This document shows, piece after piece, positions 21,601-32,000 of a stretch of 64,000 nt of DNA. The DNA comes from Zerene cesonia (taxonomy: Eukaryota; Arthropoda; Insecta; Lepidoptera; Pieridae). Both the position numbers and the translations under genes were made by a program. The notes below the pieces were generated by a model. That model saw only the letters and a list, made by a program, of their open reading frames with translations. It was not told the origin of the DNA and did not search any database. Position 1 is the stretch's first letter, and each line of letters opens with the position of its first letter. The stretch is from assembly GCF_012273895.1 (NCBI RefSeq), contig NW_024045137.1, positions 186,001-250,000 on the forward strand, written 5' to 3'.

Positions 21601-22333
21601 CATCGGATAACAACTAATACTCTTAAAAATTTCTCAACAGATTAGTTGAATTCTAATATATAAAATTCTCGTGTCACAGTTTTTGTTGCCATACTCTTCC
21701 GAAACGGCTTGACCGATTTCGATGAAATTTTTTGTGCTTATCCGGTATCTATGAGAATCGGCCAACATCTATTTTTCATACCCCTAAATGATAAGAGTGA
21801 GGCACAGCAGCGTTTGCCGGGCCAGCTAGTACTCTTATAATAATATGGACATGTAACCAAAGGGCTGGGGGGAGACAGTTAAAGCTCAAAATCACCCCAT
21901 CCTCCAGGAAATTTAACAGCTTGTGAAGGATGCAGAAAACTTCCGGGGAATCTAAGTGCCCTGGCACGCCGCTCATGACATGATGACGTAGATGCTCTGC
22001 ATAGTGGGCTGTCAGCTATCCCTAAATTAAATAGATGTATGTCGTAGGGACAATGATGTGAGGGTATCTGGTTTTATATAATACTCTTATGAATTATTTC
22101 CCATCGTCCACAGATACGACGCGGACACAGCGTTAAACCACGACTTCTTCTGGACGGACCCGATGCCCTGCGACCTCGCGAACATGCTGGCCCAGCACAC
22201 GCAGAGCATGTTCGAGTATCTCGCTCCACCACGGAGGCCAGGCCACTTGAGGCACCATCACCATGTAGCCGGTGCCCAGGCCAAGCCGAACCCACCTCCG
22301 CAGGACTCTGGGTACCAAGACAGAGTGTTCTAG
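18618..22333 (+). CDS. Cdk9: Cyclin-dependent kinase 9 (P-TEFb kinase), 5 exons, 401 aa
   Basis: Exons 18618-19299, 19869-19954, 20540-20677, 21413-21492 and 22114-22333 (TAG) join in phase. With cyclin T, Cdk9 forms P-TEFb in the nucleus and phosphorylates the RNA polymerase II C-terminal domain, DSIF and NELF to release paused polymerase. Seen in the protein: glycine loop GQGTFGEVF (51-59), catalytic Lys in VAMKK (74), the cyclin-binding helix PITALRE (86-92) that gave the kinase its old name, HRDMKAAN (173-180), DFG (193-195), and T-loop YTNRVVTLWYRPPELLLG with Thr212 as the activating site. The C-terminus keeps FEYLAPPRR and ends RVF, as in other animals. All catalytic residues are intact and the length matches insect orthologues. 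A His-rich patch (LRHHHHVAG) lies in the tail. It is head-to-head with the SNX gene. Confidence 0.97.
19301..19667 (+). mobile_element. SINE family D in Cdk9 intron 1, abutting the splice donor
   Basis: From about 19350: GTGGTGGCTCAGTGGTGAG (A box), GAGGTTCGAGACCGGG (B box), GGTGAAGGAAAACATCGTGAGG and a (TGA)n tail ending near 19660. TGAGAATAATT occurs at 19301-19311 (overlapping the donor GT|GAG) and at 19657-19667, a possible target-site duplication. About 40 nt of ATTT/ATT repeats separate the left copy from the tRNA head. Confidence 0.85.
20225..20400 (+). mobile_element. SINE family D, strongly decayed
   Basis: AGTAGTAATTCAGTGGCGAGGACTTTGGACTT, GGGACCGAGCGGGCAAGAAAT, GATGGAAAACATCATGAGAAACCAGCATG follow the family D order with many changes. 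Cdk9 intron 2. Confidence 0.6.
20740..20930 (+). mobile_element. SINE family D, relic in Cdk9 intron 3
   Basis: GCGTGGCTTAATGGTAAGGAC, GGCGAAGGAAAATATTGTGAGGAA, CGCACCTGGCCAGCGTGATGGATTATGG are recognisable family D segments with deletions. Confidence 0.55.
21652..21829 (+). mobile_element. Helitron-like element in Cdk9 intron 4
   Basis: TCTAATATATAAAATTCTCGTGTCACAG ... CGACGG-type head CTTGACCGATTTCGATGAAA ... ending TTTGCCGGGCCAGCTAG. TC start and CTAG end fit a Helitron-type element; internal sequence differs from families A-C. Confidence 0.6.
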
Positions 22334-23650
22334 ACCTCGTACAGGTCGAAACGACCTGGGAGACACTGCTAGCAGACTTAAGTGAAGTGATGTGATATTA
22401 CAATGAGGCTTTTGGGTAGTAAAGTGATGGATTGTGTTCGGGAGGATTGCCATTCAATAAACAACCACACTCACAATGATGCTCAAAAAGTGTGAGATAT
22501 CAAATCCTACTGTATAAGGCAATTTTCTAATAGGCATGTGATACAATGGACTTAGAACGTTACTGCAATGTAATAAGGTGCTAATTTGAGTCATCATTTT
22601 ATTCAATATCATATTTTGACCGTTAAATAGGTGATTGTGAGTTAAGCTGTTTGTAATATGTTAATCTAGCGAAGTGTTCAAGTTATGAGAGCGAGAAGGA
22701 GTGTAAATCCATGTCAAGAAAGGGGGATGCCTACTTTAGGTAGTGTAAATTCATGTCAGGTAAGTGATTGGTCATTTTAGAGATGTGAAAAGGACCTCTT
22801 TTAAGAAAATGTTAGGGTACTGTGAATGATGTGTATTTGATGTATCACAGATCTTTCAAATTGACTGTAATTGAATGAATAATTGATTTGTAAGTTATAA
22901 ATTTATGTAGTTGGAATACTTTTACGCAGATTTAGTGAATTACTTATACTTTTAAATTAAAGTTATTTTCTCTTTCCGGCACCGTTATTGCAATAATCAT
23001 ATGATTTTAGTAATTCAATGTATTTAATTTGAAAGAAATTGCTCCTCTTCATGTCCAAATGACGTCAGAAGATATTTTAATCATTTATTTCTGTATATCA
23101 ATTTTGTGGATTGACTTTAATTAGATGAAAATTGCTTTCAAAAATTTGTTAGAAAATATACTCTGAATTATGTTGGTTATGTTATAATCGATTTTAAATG
23201 ATAAGAATGACTGCAATACTTAACTTAGCACTATTGGTGCTGAAGCTATGTCCTCAACAGTCTGTGGGCATTGCTCGATTCTCACGGTTAAATAAATTGC
23301 AAGATAATATTATAATTGTATGTCTATGTCTGTATTTGTATCTTGTATATATAAAATAGATCGGTTTTTAATGTAACATGCAAAAGATGGACATTTTAAA
23401 ATTAGACAATAATTAATTCATTTCGAATAATTAAGGAGCAGCAACTTGTGTATGTATAAATGATTTTTATAGAATTTTGTAAATATTTTAGGTGTAAGGT
23501 CTAAAGCCTTCCTCCATTAGAGTATTGTACCAAATCTATGGACAAATATAAATGCATTAATTGTCCATATTGTATACCTGGCATTGTTGATAAAATAAAT
23601 GCTTTTCTTTGCTTTTGTGACATTGAAAGTGTAATAATACAATAAGAAAG
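22334..23650 (+). other. Cdk9 3' UTR candidates
   Basis: Low-repeat AT-rich DNA directly after the stop. AATAAA occurs at 22456-22461 and again near 23291 and 23591, allowing short and long 3' ends. A short direct repeat (GTGTAAATYCATGTCA) occurs near 22691 and 22744. No open frame of interest. Confidence 0.5.
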
Positions 23651-23699
23651 AATTAAGAGTTAATTAAGATATGTAATGTCGTTTTTGTATTTAGGATTA

Positions 23700-23815
23700 A
23701 TTTTATTTTTTGAAAAATATATACAGTATGGAAAACTAACATGAGTCGAGGTTCGAACCTGCGTCTTTCGTCACATTGGAACGATCGGAATCGATTATCG
23801 AATCGATATCCCATT
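23700..23815 (-). mobile_element. Family F tRNA-like SINE copy
   Basis: Minus strand reads GAAAGACGCAGGTTCGAACCTCGACTCATG, the same B-box context as 35.05 kb, followed by an AT-rich tail. Confidence 0.45.
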
Positions 23816-24274
23816 CATATTTTTCAAATACTTAATAATATATTATAATAGTTTAAAAAAACTAAAAAACACGCTTTTATCATATTTTGCAAATTGAAAA
23901 ATGGAATAATTTTATCAAATTAGTGTATTGTCATCGGTCCTCAATAAATCTACAAAGTTTGAACGAAATCTGGCCGTTTAAAGTGGGTCAAAATCGCGCC
24001 CAAAGAAGTCGGTTACAAACACACATACAGGTGAAGCTAATAAAAAGCGTGTAAAAATTGCATTTAATGCTGTTAGAAAACTAAAAAAAAAATAGGTTGT
24101 AAATTATTAATTAAAGGTGTAAAAAGTGAACTTAACATTTAAGGGGTTGGGGATCAATTAATATCCTTTAAACACCTGACGCCCTCTAAGAGGCTATGTG
24201 GGATTTCATCATTACAAATGTTATATGGTATAATTAGTGTAAACTAAATGTTCAGGGGTAAATACCAGTTTGTG

Positions 24275-24475
24275 GGGGATGTGGAGGTCGACATCCTTTT
24301 CCTTACCCTTCCCAGTCCTTTCCTTTATCCCTCTCGTCAATTCCCTTCCAATTTGAAGTCGGCAATCTATTTGTAGAGGCGTGCGGTCTGCATTCAAACT
24401 TACGCCTCTCCAAATGTTCACGGGCGGTGGTAACGCTTACCATCAGGCGTCCCACCAGATCCATTGCCGATGGTA
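24275..24475 (+). mobile_element. SINE-like family E, 3' two-thirds
   Basis: CCTTTTCCTTACCCTTCCCAGTCCTTTCC, GTCGGCAATCTATTTGTAGAGGCG, TTCACGGGCGGTGGTAACGC and CACCAGATCCATTGCCGATGG. Lies between the convergent Cdk9 and zinc-finger genes. Confidence 0.75.
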
Positions 24476-24479
24476 ATAT

Positions 24480-25216
24480 AAGAAAATAACTAAGTTATAA
24501 TAATTGTGCATGTATTGGTGTAAAATTTTAATATAATATTAGTAGGTTATCTGTTATACTGCCCATTTTAGCATTAAAGACTGGAGAATGTAAACACTAA
24601 GATTGAATATGGATCTATTTCTAATAGAATTGGTGGTTAAGAGACTGGACTGTGGAACTGAGTTCCCATTATGGCGAATGTGGGTTGTGCACGAATTAAC
24701 CAATGTACTAGGTTAATACTTGTAATGTTCTTTTAATGCTAACTGACGTTGTTCCGTATATGTGAAAATAAACTTTTATAATCCATATGTTTAATTTTTT
24801 TTTATAAAATTAAAAATATGTATATATGATTATCTCTTTGTTCATTAATATGTAGGAATTTGAGGGTATTTATGAATAGTTGGAACATCTTTATGGTACA
24901 GAGGTCATGGGTCATGGGTTTGTTAGCCAGTGGTGGTGGTGGCGCAGGTCGCTTATCTGCTTGTCTACAAAAGAATCAAATCAATCAATCAGCAAAACGT
25001 AAAAAGGACATGGGAATTCACTTTATATATAAGGGCCTTGTTAGTGCTTTTCAAAAGCCCATACTTATCTCATGACTGATCTTAATGGAAATAAACCTTC
25101 TAGATTTAGAGATATTTTGAAGATGCCATCTTTGCGTAACATAGGGCTGGCTGTCAATGCCTCCATCATGGATTGCATATCTGCTCGACTGATCTAATCC
25201 CATTTTGTATGAGAAT
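24480..25216. other. Gene-free tail-to-tail spacer
   Basis: AT-rich DNA between Cdk9 and the zinc-finger gene. AATAAA at about 24768 (+); no gene or repeat family recognised apart from a short GTGGTGGTGG stretch near 24930. Confidence 0.4.
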
Positions 25217-27087
25217 TTAAACATTTATAGTATGTTTATATGCCATTTTTTGATGCTCCTTAGTCTTCACGTGTTTACCAAGGTCAGTATTTGTTTTAAA
25301 GCTTTTGTTGCAGAAGTTACATTTGAACCGGTTCTCTTTCACATGCTTCTTGTATGTGTGCAGTGTCAGATACGTGGACGTGTGGAATCTTTGTGAGCAG
25401 AAGGGGCACTTGTACGGCTTATAGTTGCTGTGGATACGCATGTGTGTTATTAACGACTGTTTAACTGAATACTTCTTCCCGCAGTGATCGCATTCATAGT
25501 GTTCAGCTGATTGCTTGTGCTGTATCAGGTGCCGTCTGAGATCGACGGACTGTGTGAACGTCCGGTTGCATTGCTTGCAGCTGTACGGTCGCTCGCCCGT
25601 ATGTTTTCGCGTGTGTACTGCCCTTTGTGCGCTGGAAAAGAAACCCTGACCGCAGTACCAACATTGATATTTCTTGACACCAGTGTGCACGAGCATATGA
25701 TAGCTGTGGAAAGATTTTTTTACGTTCTTTCCACATTCAATGCACTGTATGGTATTGTGTTTTTCCAGGTGTGTTGCCATTTTTTTGTGGTGTACCATTT
25801 CCTTACATATACTGCACTCATTTTCGATATTATAATGCATAAATATATGGGCGTTAAGGGAGTTTTTCTTTGTGAATTGAAAGTTGCACTCGAAGCATTT
25901 GTATGGAGGTTTTAAATGGACTATTCTGTGATTTATATAAGATCGATGATCAGAGAAAGCCATTTTACATTTCTGGCACAGGTAACAGTCATTGTCGTTA
26001 ATGTGCCTGGTTTTTTTATGTTTTAAGAGGTGATCATTAGTATCGAACGTCTCTTTGCATAGATCACAAGTATATTCCATGTCTTTTTGGTGAATTTTCT
26101 TATGAATATTGAATGTTGTTTCGTTTATAAATGTATTGTTGCATATTTTACATTTATAACATATGTTTTGGTACTTTTCATCTTTTTGTTTCTTCTTTTT
26201 TTTCGGTACATATTTGTCTTCTTCAGCATCACATACATCTTCTTTGATTACTGTACTGTAAACCAGGATATAATTATTCAGAATTCGCTAATCCTCATTT
26301 TAGAGCGGTTTACAATAAAGATACAACTTTAATTTGTAAAAACACCCAATCTCAAGAGCAGCAGTAACTTAGTGTTGAGGACACTGCACTTGATAATAGT
26401 AAGTTATGGGTTCGAGAAGCAAGCAAATAATTTTTTAATTTTTGCAGACATTATCCACATTATCATCATTGCTTGAAATGGTCAACGAGATCAATATTTA
26501 TTGTAAGTAAAACAGTGTGTCCAAGAATTATGTTTAATAATATGTGACATCTACAAACCCACATATGGTCAGCAAGGTGGATTATGGCTTGAACCATCAT
26601 ATGAGGCTTGTGTCATAAGCAACATCATATGGCATAGCATATTATGTGACCTGATAATGACAAAACAATACAATACTTAAAAACTTTACTTACTTTTTTA
26701 CTTATAAACTTATTTTTCGAGAACCAGAGCTCACTTTTTAACTAGTATTGCTGGATAACATCTCTAAGTAACTTTGATTCAGTAAAATTTGAGTTTACAA
26801 AACAACATACATGCAAAAAACAAACATTTTATTATATGTATTCTGGATAATTTAAGTATTAATTACCGTTTGGTTTTACGTAAATTATAATTATTGAACA
26901 GATCATCAATGGTACCACGAGAATCATATTTCGTATCTTCAGTTTCCACCTTTGCTTCATCAGCAAAATCATTATCATATTTATTCTCTACTATTAGTTG
27001 CTCATCTGTTTTAATTCCTTTGACTAAGTCTTCTTCCACTACAAAGTTTTCTTTTATTTCATTCGTATTACTTAATTCCACTGACAT
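25217..27087 (-). CDS. C2H2 zinc-finger protein, 11 fingers, 2 exons, 419 aa
   Basis: Exon 1 is 26867-27087 (starts MSVELSNTNEI, donor CG|GTAATT); exon 2 is 25217-26255 (acceptor TTTACAG). The join makes Arg74 and keeps phase. The first ~90 residues are acidic and low-complexity; a basic patch KKKKKQK (92-98) is a likely nuclear signal. Eleven C2H2 fingers follow from about residue 108, starting CKICNNTF...HKKIH and CDLCKETF...HKKTRH and ending CNFCNKSF...HVKTKEH. Only one linker (HTGERPYSC) is the classic TGEKP type, so DNA binding may be limited to the middle fingers. Probably a nuclear DNA-binding regulator; no ZAD domain is visible and no orthologue can be named. It faces the THAP gene head-to-head and its start codon is preceded by two palindromes. 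Confidence 0.9.
26359..26640 (+). mobile_element. SINE family D, decayed, in the zinc-finger gene intron
   Basis: AGCAGTAACTTAGTGTTGAGGACACTGCACTT, GGGTTCGAGAAGC (B-box remnant), ACCCACATATGGTCAGCAAGGTGGATTATGGC, GAACCATCATATGAGGCTTGTGTC retain the family order. Confidence 0.6.
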
Positions 27088-27090
27088 TAT

Positions 27091-27132
27091 TATTTGTAAA
27101 TATTACAAATATAGGCTAATAAGCCTATATTT
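27091..27132. promoter_or_regulatory. Two overlapping palindromes just upstream of the zinc-finger ATG
   Basis: TATTTGTAA/TTACAAATA (27091-27111, 3-nt centre) and AAATATAGGCT/AGCCTATATTT (27107-27132, 4-nt centre) are both perfect. They begin 3 nt before the start codon (27087), so they are leader RNA hairpins or a promoter-proximal binding site. Confidence 0.6.
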
Positions 27133-29031
27133 AGTATTTTTTCAAATAAATCCCACTTTTTCGTCATTGACAGCACAAATCCACAAACTTGAAATTGCAA
27201 CTGATAGACTTGTAAACACAGTAACAGATGACAAAAAAATTCTATCCGATTTTCCTGTGTAGTATATTCCATAAAATGAATGTAATGTTCCCTAACTACA
27301 AATATTATATTAATGAATAACATCATCATTATAAATGATTATTTTAGAATTTTGTATACTGTAAAACTACTATTCTTTTAAATTATACGTAGTTTAGTTT
27401 TGCGAAAGATCGGTAAAATAAAATGATCGATACTTGGAATCGTTTTGCGTTTGTATTCATCCCTATGGAACTGTCAAAAAAGTCAATAAAACTAGCCTCT
27501 GTAAATAATTGAATTTGTTTTCTACGAATAAGTATGGTAAATTATATTAAACATGTAACATAAAATGTGACAATAAGAAATTGGTAATGAGATTTGCAAG
27601 ATGTGTTACACTATGGAACATACACTCAAAATGCTTGTAAGTATTGAATACATTTTTACAGCTAATGTTTGTTTACAAATATTTCGCGCGCTAAAGCCGT
27701 GTTCCGCCGCGAAATTTGATTTGAACGTTCTTTTTTGATTCTAAATTCAAAATATATTCTTAATTATTGATAGGTAATAATTACAATGGTATTATTCTGG
27801 AAATTGTATCGTAAATCTAAAAGCGATGTTGCGAAGTGATTTTGCGATATAGCTCTTATGGCCCTAGTAATAAGGACGATCACGAAGCGATGTTAATGCG
27901 ATATTGCGATTCCGGAATACGGACGCTGAACAAGTTACGCGTACAAGGGACGTTCTCTGTTAGAATATAGGCCTTATCCCTTTGCAATAAGGTGTATTAT
28001 GTTTTTGATATTTGCTTACGAAAAAAATTGTGCGTTTGCCCGGTCCTCCTCAAAGATCCTTTTTACTTGAGTGTTAAAAATTATTTATTTTTTTTTATTT
28101 ATGTAATTATTTAGGAAATAAATTTAATATAACATCAAGTACATTCTGCATAATAAAATTATGTGTTTTTCAATTTATATTAATAAATTGGAATTGTATA
28201 ATGCTTTGAGTATTTATATCGCACAAAATTCAATTTCCCTTAATGCAATCTTATCAAGGTAAGCTGAGCTTTTTTCGAGATACCCGTTAAAGGCTTTTTA
28301 TTTTATTATAAAGATGTAAAAATTTCTTTTTTTTTTTAACTACGTTTTTTTCGTTTATATTTCGAATTGAATATATAATTTTATATCTCGAACTTCAAAA
28401 CGGCTGAAGTCATTTTCATGAAATTTTAAATTTTTGACGGGAAATTTGTCTTGTATTTTCGTAGTTTGTAATGAGTTATTTTTATTTTTCTTCGACTGCA
28501 TAAAAGAGAGTATGAATTATACCAATAAACTAGCGTTTACATACCTTATATGTTATGTTTGCTCACGCGTACCTCCGAAATTATTCAGCGTATTATTATA
28601 ACCATAGATTGTTTAAGTTAATAAGCCGAAATTTACTTAAATTTAAGAGAAAATTTTAGTTGAAAAAGTAACAACATTATATGAAGTTAGCTATCACTAC
28701 ATAGTATAAAACAAAGTCGCTTTCTCTGTCCCTATGTCCCTATGTATGCTTAAATCTTTACAACTACGCAACGGATTTTGATGGGATTTTTTTTTATAGA
28801 GTGATTCAAGAGGAAGGTATAATAAGATCTATTAAACGTGCAAAACCGCGGGCAAAAGCTAGTGTAAATGTAACATTTATATTATAGTTAGAAGCTTATT
28901 ATTTATATATTTATGTTATAGAAGCGGCAATTGACAGGTCGTAGGTTCGATTCCGTCTCGTGAACATTAAAATCCTATCGTTTTAATCAATCAGTTGGTA
29001 AAGTGATAGGTTTAAATTGTTTTATTTGCAG
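27133..29031. promoter_or_regulatory. Divergent promoter region, zinc-finger(-)/THAP(+)
   Basis: Holds E2F-like TTTCGCGCGC (27682-27691) and its near mirror GCCGCGAAATTT (27706-27717), a GCGAT-rich direct repeat (27821-27850, 27884-27913), and a possible leader-exon donor AATGCTT|GTAAGT at 27637. The THAP coding exon is preceded by an acceptor (TTTATTTGCAG, ending 29031), so its transcript must start upstream here. Confidence 0.5.
28692..28862 (+). mobile_element. Helitron-like family C copy
   Basis: Head TATCACTACATAGTATAAAACAAAGTCGC, middle CTACGCAACGGATTTTGATGGGA, end CCGCGGGCAAAAGCTAG. Confidence 0.65.
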
Positions 29032-29060
29032 GTTTAATATACGATACTGATGAACAAATA

Positions 29061-32000
29061 ATGGTGGAACAGTGCTGCGTCGATGGCTGTCTCTCTGCCA
29101 AAGAGGATATAACGTATTTCAAGTTAGTATATAACTACATAGTATAAAAAAAAGTCGTTTTATCTGTTCCTATGTCCCCATGTAGCATACATCTTTAAAA
29201 CTGCGCAACGGATTTTGATGGTTTATTTTTATAGATAGAGTGATTCAAGAGGAAGGTTTATATGCATTATAACATCTATTAAACTACTTCGAATTTAACG
29301 CATGCAAAGACGCGGGCAAAACATAGTAAATAATAAATCTTTACATGTTTACTGATGACAGTGGCATCTGGCTCCACTAGCCAATATAAATATAGAGATA
29401 TTTCTATTTTCTGACTAGACTTCCGCCCGTGACTTCGTTCGCTTAGTCAAACGAAAAATAACATGCGAATGCGATTTTTCGAAAAAAAAAAAAAAACGCC
29501 ACTGTGCTATATGTGGATGTGGATTCTCCCTCCAGACGGAAAATCCTATCCTATCCTATATGTTATAATGTTATATATGCGAAAGTTTGTAACGATATGT
29601 GTGTGTGTTTGTTGCTCTTTCACGCAAAAAGTACTGAACCGATTGCAATGAAATTTGGTACGTAGACAGATAGGCAACTTTTATCCCGATATTCCTGCAG
29701 GATACAAACTTACGCGGGTTAAACCGCGGGGCGCAGCTAGTTGTATCATAAAAACAAATAAAAAATAAAACAAAAACATTTTCCCATATTTATTTTATGT
29801 CACAGTCGGTAATGGAGCTGGTGGGACGCCTGATGGTAAGCGCTACCACCGCCCGTGGACATTTGGAGAGGCGTCAGGTCCATTGCAGGCCTTACGCCTC
29901 TACAAATGGATTGCCGACTTTTAATTGGAAAGGGATTAAGAATGGATTGACGGGAGGAATAAAGGATAAAACTGGGAGGGATAAGGAAAAGGATACGGGC
30001 CCCCGGCTCCCCCACTCACCGAACGAAACACAGCAGAATGCTATTTCACGCCGGTCTTCTGTGGGGGTGTGGTACTTCTCCGGTGCGAGCTGGCCCAATT
30101 CGTGTCAAAGCGTTCTCGACTCATATATATATATATATATATATTAATTCTTACAACTATTAAACATACATTATGCTGATTAATGAGTGAAAACTGACAT
30201 CTATAGCAGATAAAATAAATACTTCATCTAAAACTCAAACTAAATCCGTACTTTTTAAAAAAACCTAGTCCATCTCCCTTTGCTCATTATAAATCCCAAT
30301 AAATATTATAAATGCGAAAGCAACTTGGTCTGATCTTCACGCTTAAACCACTGGACCGATTTGGCTGAAATTTGATACGCAGATAGGTTAAGCTTGCAAA
30401 AGGACATGTAGGATTTCCATTGACTACGCGGCCGAAGTCGCGGGCGCAAAGCTAGTAACCAATATAGATGACTCAATACAAACTTCCACAGGTTACCAAT
30501 CAGCAGGACACTTCGGAGAAAATGGCTGGACGCGATCAGGAGCCCCTTCAAACTGACAGACGACGCCGTGGTATGCAGTAGTCATTTTCTGGAGGACCAT
30601 TACATGACAGTGCGGGGCAAGCGGCGGCTGAAGCCGAAGGTCGTGCCTTGTGTATTCCACGTGAGTAAAACTACCCTCTAGTTTTGAAAGATTTTCACAT
30701 GTCAGTTAACTGGCTGGCCTGGCTCAGCCCGGGTCGTCATATATCGTAATTGAAATTTTATAAACTATCCTATCTTTTAAGTTGGATCAAACTGTACGTG
30801 GTGTATAAATTTGATTAAAATCGGTTGAGTAGTTTAGGAGTCCATCGCGGACAAACAATGTGACACGTAATTTATATATATTATGACTAGCTTTCTTTGG
30901 ATGGTTGTCCGTCAATCGCGATTGCGAATTTGTGATTGAAATGAACGGATTTTGATGGAATTTGGTATACGAACAGGGTATGACCTGACTTGGGTGATAG
31001 GATACTTTTTATCCCGATTAAATGCTCCCTTGGGATAAAACAGGAATCTTGATATCCGGGCGGAGCCGGGACGAGCGTCTAGTTAAAAATATAAGTAACA
31101 TACTCTTAAAGCTTCAATAAATATTTTTTGTTCCAGGAAAAAATCAATGATAATAAGGACAATGAAGAAGCCACAGACAAAGATAAAGGTGAAAATATAG
31201 ACAATAAGGACGAATCTCGCGTAGATAAGACAGATAGTACCAGCAATGATAATTCCAATGGAGCCATAGACAAGGTTGCCAAAATCTCTGATGCCATAGA
31301 CAATGAAAATGAAGACAATAGAGTTATAGAGGATAGCATAGACAACAGGAAAGGAGAAGATTTAAAAGAAAATAATGAAGATCCGAAAAGTCCGCAGAAT
31401 TGTGCACAGAGGTATGTGTTTGAATCTACATATATTTTTATGTTCAACCGACTTCAAAAAAGGAGGAAGTTATCAAGTCGACTGTAAGTTTCAGAACTTT
31501 CGACTTGATGAACCGATTTTAATGATTCTTTTTTTTTTAAGGGAAATTCGAGAGGTTAAGAAATTTGTTAAAACCAATTATAAATTGAACATTTCAGGAC
31601 GCAAGAAGTAGAATTCTCCCCGAATAAGGACATCGAGGATATAATCACTAACTACCAGATAAAGCAAACGATACCGCTGTCGCAGATCGGCGGCGGGCGC
31701 GCGCCGGCGCCGCTGGAGGGAGACGCCATCGATGTGGAGCGAGACGACACTAGCTATGTCGAGGTGGCCGTCGCGGGGAAGGGACAGGGTGAGGGAAAAT
31801 GTGACAAATTTTGAAAAAATGCGTAAAAATTTTGAAAAAATTATTTTTAAAAATTTTGAAAAAATGTGAAAAAAATATCTAAAAATGAGAGGAATTTTGA
31901 AAATAAATAATAAATCGGATCGGATAAAGGAGTGTCCCAATGTAACAAATGTGAATGTATTTATTATTTCATTCAAACGATTGACGTTCATTCGATAGTA

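Noticed and set aside
25511..25915. 134-codon plus-strand frame
   Set aside because: Lies fully antisense to the zinc-finger exon.
28920..28965. B-box-like GTAGGTTCGATTCCGTC before the THAP coding exon
   Set aside because: Possibly a family F fragment, but no A box or tail could be aligned with confidence.
29797..30147. 116-codon frame with proline/threonine-rich peptide
   Set aside because: It is the SINE-like family E element; similar frames at 45849-46309, 56110-56328 and 61725-62214 have the same cause.
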